A stretch of 45,284 bases of DNA from positions 1 to 45,284 of the forward strand of contig JASJAS010000041.1 in assembly GCA_030066875.1 (NCBI GenBank), written 5' to 3'. Both the position numbers and the translations under genes were made by a program. The notes beneath the pieces were generated by a model. That model saw nothing but the letters and a program-made list of their open reading frames with translations, did no database searches and was not told the DNA's origin. The stretch comes from Acidimicrobiia bacterium (GTDB taxonomy: Bacteria; Actinomycetota; Acidimicrobiia; Spongiisociales; UBA5794). Below, piece by piece: positions 43,219 to 45,284 of this stretch (position 1 is its first letter; every line of letters starts with the position of its first letter).

Positions 43219-44298
43219 CTACAAGCGGACGGGCATCAATAGATACCGGAATGAATCATCATCGGCTGCCGTCAACAGACCGGGCTTCAGCGGATTGATA
43301 GTCTCGAGAACCAGATTCTCCGACTTCATCGCAGCAACCCCGTCCGTGAGATACCGGGTATTGAAGGCGATGACCATGTCCTCACCCTCATAGGCAGCTT
43401 CGATGTACTCCGTTTCACCGCCAACGTCCTGCCGAGTAACGCTGAGTTCAACACCCCCGGCACCAAGACTGAGGCGCACCGGAATGTGGTCCTCTGCTAC
43501 CAGTGAGGCCCGGCCTACTGCGTCCAGCAGCGCTTCTTGGTTGATCGTGAGCCTGTTGGGATAACCGTCGGGAAGTAGCCGCCGGTAATCAGGGAATGAG
43601 CTTTCGATGACCCGAGCCGTCATACGTCCGCGGTCGGAACCGAAGGTTCCTTCCCGCTCCCCTATGGCAACTGCCATCTTCTCCGCCCCAATGGTGCGAC
43701 CCAGCTCCTTCAGAGCCCGATACGGGATGAGTGTCGTGTTCACACCGGCAGTACCGGGCAAATCCCGCACTGCGAGACGGTATGAATCCGTGGCTACCAG
43801 ACGCAGATGATCGCTCTCAGTCTCGAACAGGACGCCGGTCAACGTGGGCCGTCCATCATCCGTCGACGCCGCTATTCCCACCTGGTGCAGTGCCGCAATC
43901 AGGGCCTCGCCGTCCATTTCGACTCCCCCAGCAACGCTTCCTCCGGCAACGTCCGGGAAGTCATTCACGTCGAATTCGCGCAGGTTGAACCGAGGACCAT
44001 TGCCCGTGATCTCGACTTCACCGTCCTCGGCGTTGAACGAGACCGCCCCCGGTGGCAGCTTTCGAACCGCTTCCGCCACCAGCTTCGCCGGTACCACCGT
44101 GCTGCCTTCTTCGAGAACCTCCACGGGAAGTGACGTCTCGATTGTGATCTCAGTATCGGTCCCGGTCACCTCTAGGTTTCCACCTGTGACTTGGCACAAC
44201 AGCCCCTGCAGGATGGGTAGTGCCGACCTTGTTCCTACCGCCCTACCGGCTCGGGTGAGCACATCTGCAAGGTCATCTCTTTCAGCTCTGATACGCAC
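43219..44298 (-). CDS. dnaN: DNA polymerase III beta sliding clamp
   Basis: A 359-residue three-domain clamp that holds the polymerase on DNA. It starts MRIRAERDDLADVLTRAGRAVG and contains RSALPILQGLL, then GEALIAALHQVGIAASTDDGRPTLTGVL, and ends with YLLMPVRL, the typical clamp C-terminus. Start codon is GTG. It follows the putative origin. Confidence 0.97.
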   Translation of the reverse strand: MRIRAERDDLADVLTRAGRAVGTRSALPILQGLLCQVTGGNLEVTGTDTEITIETSLPVEVLEEGSTVVPAKLVAEAVRKLPPGAVSFNAEDGEVEITGNGPRFNLREFDVNDFPDVAGGSVAGGVEMDGEALIAALHQVGIAASTDDGRPTLTGVLFETESDHLRLVATDSYRLAVRDLPGTAGVNTTLIPYRALKELGRTIGAEKMAVAIGEREGTFGSDRGRMTARVIESSFPDYRRLLPDGYPNRLTINQEALLDAVGRASLVAEDHIPVRLSLGAGGVELSVTRQDVGGETEYIEAAYEGEDMVIAFNTRYLTDGVAAMKSENLVLETINPLKPGLLTAADDDSFRYLLMPVRL

Positions 44299-44483
44299 AG
44301 TTGGATCCCTCTTCTTCGATTGTCATAGATTCAAAAGAGTAGTCGTAGTAGTAGGCACTGTGGATTGTGTACAGGTGACAAATGTGTCGGGATTCATTGG
44401 CTAATCCGCTCCACAAGCGGTGTGGATAAGCGCCGCTGTTTCCACAGTGAGTCGGTTTGACAAGAGCCGCCATGTGGAGAACA
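44299..44483. other. Putative origin of replication (oriC) between dnaA and dnaN
   Basis: This 185-bp gap holds a perfect DnaA box TGTGGATAA (44421-44429), TGTGGATTG (44359-44367), TGTGGAGAA (44473-44481) and GTTTCCACA (44438-44446). Directly before the 44359 box the plus strand reads TAGTCGTAGTAGTAG then GCAC, which fits a DnaA-trio, short GC spacer and DnaA box. An AT-richer stretch (44310-44340) precedes it. The gap also has to carry dnaN transcription signals. Confidence 0.7.
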
Positions 44484-45284
44484 TCAAGTTGTCCTCAGAT
44501 CATGGGACAAAGAAGTCACGTCCTTGTACACATCGGCATCGGACTGCATGAGACCGCGGATCTTGTCGACCGCATGCAAGACCGTCGTGTGGTCACGGTC
44601 GCCGAAGGCTCTGCCGATTTTGGGTAGAGATAAGTCCGTGTACTCGCGACAGAGATACATAGCAACCTGTCGGTAGCGGGCGAGTGGCTGACGACGGCTC
44701 GGCCCGACGAGATCATCGCGCGTGTGCCCGCTGAAAGATGCCACCCGGTTGATGATGTCGTCGCAAGTGAGGGGCTTGGTGTCGAGCGCCGGCACGAGAT
44801 CTCGTAGCACCTCCTGTGCCATCTCCAACGTGATGATCTCGTGGGTGAGCGCCGCATAGGCAGTGACGCGGGTCAAGGCGCCCTCGAGTTCGCGAATGTT
44901 GGTGAGCACACTCTCGGCAATGAACTCGAGAACATCTCGGGGAACAGGCGCTGGAGCAAACTCAGCGTTACTGCGCAGAATCGCCAACCGAGTTTCGACA
45001 TCAGGCGCCTGAATGTCAGTGAGCAGTCCCCACTCGAACCGGCTGCGTAGTCGATCCTCCAGCGTCGTGAGATGACGAGGATGTCGATCAGAAGTGATAA
45101 CGAGCTGTTTGTCTGCCTCATAGAGAGAGTTGAACGTGTGGAAGAACTCCTCGAGGATCTGCTCCTTGCCATCGAAGAACTGAACGTCATCGAGAAGAAG
45201 CAGGTCGATGGTGCGGTAGCGCGCCTTGAACTCATCCATCCGCTTGCGACGGATGCCGTTGATGAACTCGTTGAAGAACTGCTC
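44484..45284 (-). CDS. dnaA: Chromosomal replication initiator DnaA, N-terminus outside window
   Basis: The C-terminal 266 residues of DnaA. The frame stays open past the track start to the window edge (...EQFFNEFINGIRRKR-MDEF), so the real start lies beyond base 45284. Walker B LLLLDDVQFF, the sensor and arginine-finger region (LRSRFEWGLL), and domain IV with the DNA-binding signature GDRDHTTVLHAVDKI are present. It binds DnaA boxes in the adjacent gap and opens the origin. Confidence 0.97.
   Translation of the reverse strand, partial: EQFFNEFINGIRRKRMDEFKARYRTIDLLLLDDVQFFDGKEQILEEFFHTFNSLYEADKQLVITSDRHPRHLTTLEDRLRSRFEWGLLTDIQAPDVETRLAILRSNAEFAPAPVPRDVLEFIAESVLTNIRELEGALTRVTAYAALTHEIITLEMAQEVLRDLVPALDTKPLTCDDIINRVASFSGHTRDDLVGPSRRQPLARYRQVAMYLCREYTDLSLPKIGRAFGDRDHTTVLHAVDKIRGLMQSDADVYKDVTSLSHDLRTT

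Noticed and set aside
44340-44354. TAG triplets as a simple microsatellite
   Set aside because: The direct placement before a GC spacer and DnaA box in the dnaA-dnaN gap fits an origin element better than a random short repeat.

Overview
The window is a GC-rich chromosomal segment of an actinobacterium. The markers are the dnaA-dnaN-recF-DUF721-gyrB-gyrA-DUF3566 order, the crgA / sortase E / pabA / pknB / pbpA / ftsW / pstP / fhaB / fhaA cell-envelope cluster, an F420-type nitroreductase-like gene, an F420/PPOX-type flavoprotein, and SLH proteins carrying the 'NDMYCPGNNVTRGQMAAF' signature. The SLH signature and the WSGTS-repeat subtilase suggest an uncultured member of class Acidimicrobiia. 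That class-level placement is inference, not proof.

Layout, left to right. 1-2.4 kb: tRNA-Ser genes (TGA, cut by the window edge; CGA; GGA), tadA, a CPBP protease, the SRP RNA and several hairpins. 2.5-6.9 kb: a secreted SLH/Fn3 protein, then a minus-strand run of a DUF4446-type protein, serS and menG, headed by a membrane-anchored unknown. 7.1-9.0 kb: tRNA-Leu(CAG) and an MFS exporter. 9.0-19.2 kb: the growth and division signalling cluster (fhaA, fhaB, an inserted histidine kinase on the opposite strand, pstP, ftsW/rodA, pbpA, pknB with five PASTA repeats, then pabA, a 50-aa membrane protein and a class E sortase in reverse, and crgA). 19.2-30.5 kb: metabolic and unknown genes (deazaflavin reductase, thiolase, class III cyclase, tRNA-Ala, tRNA-Ile, PPOX protein, D-2-hydroxyacid dehydrogenase, HSL-type hydrolase, secreted acidic protein, succinate-semialdehyde-type dehydrogenase, VIT1-type transporter, small and unknown proteins). 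30.5-36.5 kb: a thioredoxin-NHL lipoprotein, a large membrane histidine kinase and a subtilase with a WSGTS repeat tail. 36.6-45.3 kb: the replication cluster in minus orientation, with a likely oriC between dnaN and the truncated dnaA.

The envelope cluster is coherent. PknB senses wall fragments through PASTA repeats and PstP reverses its phosphorylation. FhaA and FhaB read phosphothreonine marks, the FtsW-PBP pair builds septal or lateral wall, and CrgA tunes the division machinery. The replication cluster supplies initiator, clamp, repair protein and gyrase.

No phage genes, insertion sequences, CRISPR arrays or integrases were seen. The most unusual items are: a near-identical 31-nt tRNA-Ser T-arm/acceptor minihelix lying beside two different tRNA-Ser loci; a compact origin with a DnaA-trio next to a DnaA box; gyrase subunits that both differ at quinolone-determining positions; a 24-bp perfect palindrome at the crgA stop codon; a family of likely leaderless promoters; and convergent genes that share a single CTAG as both stop codons.
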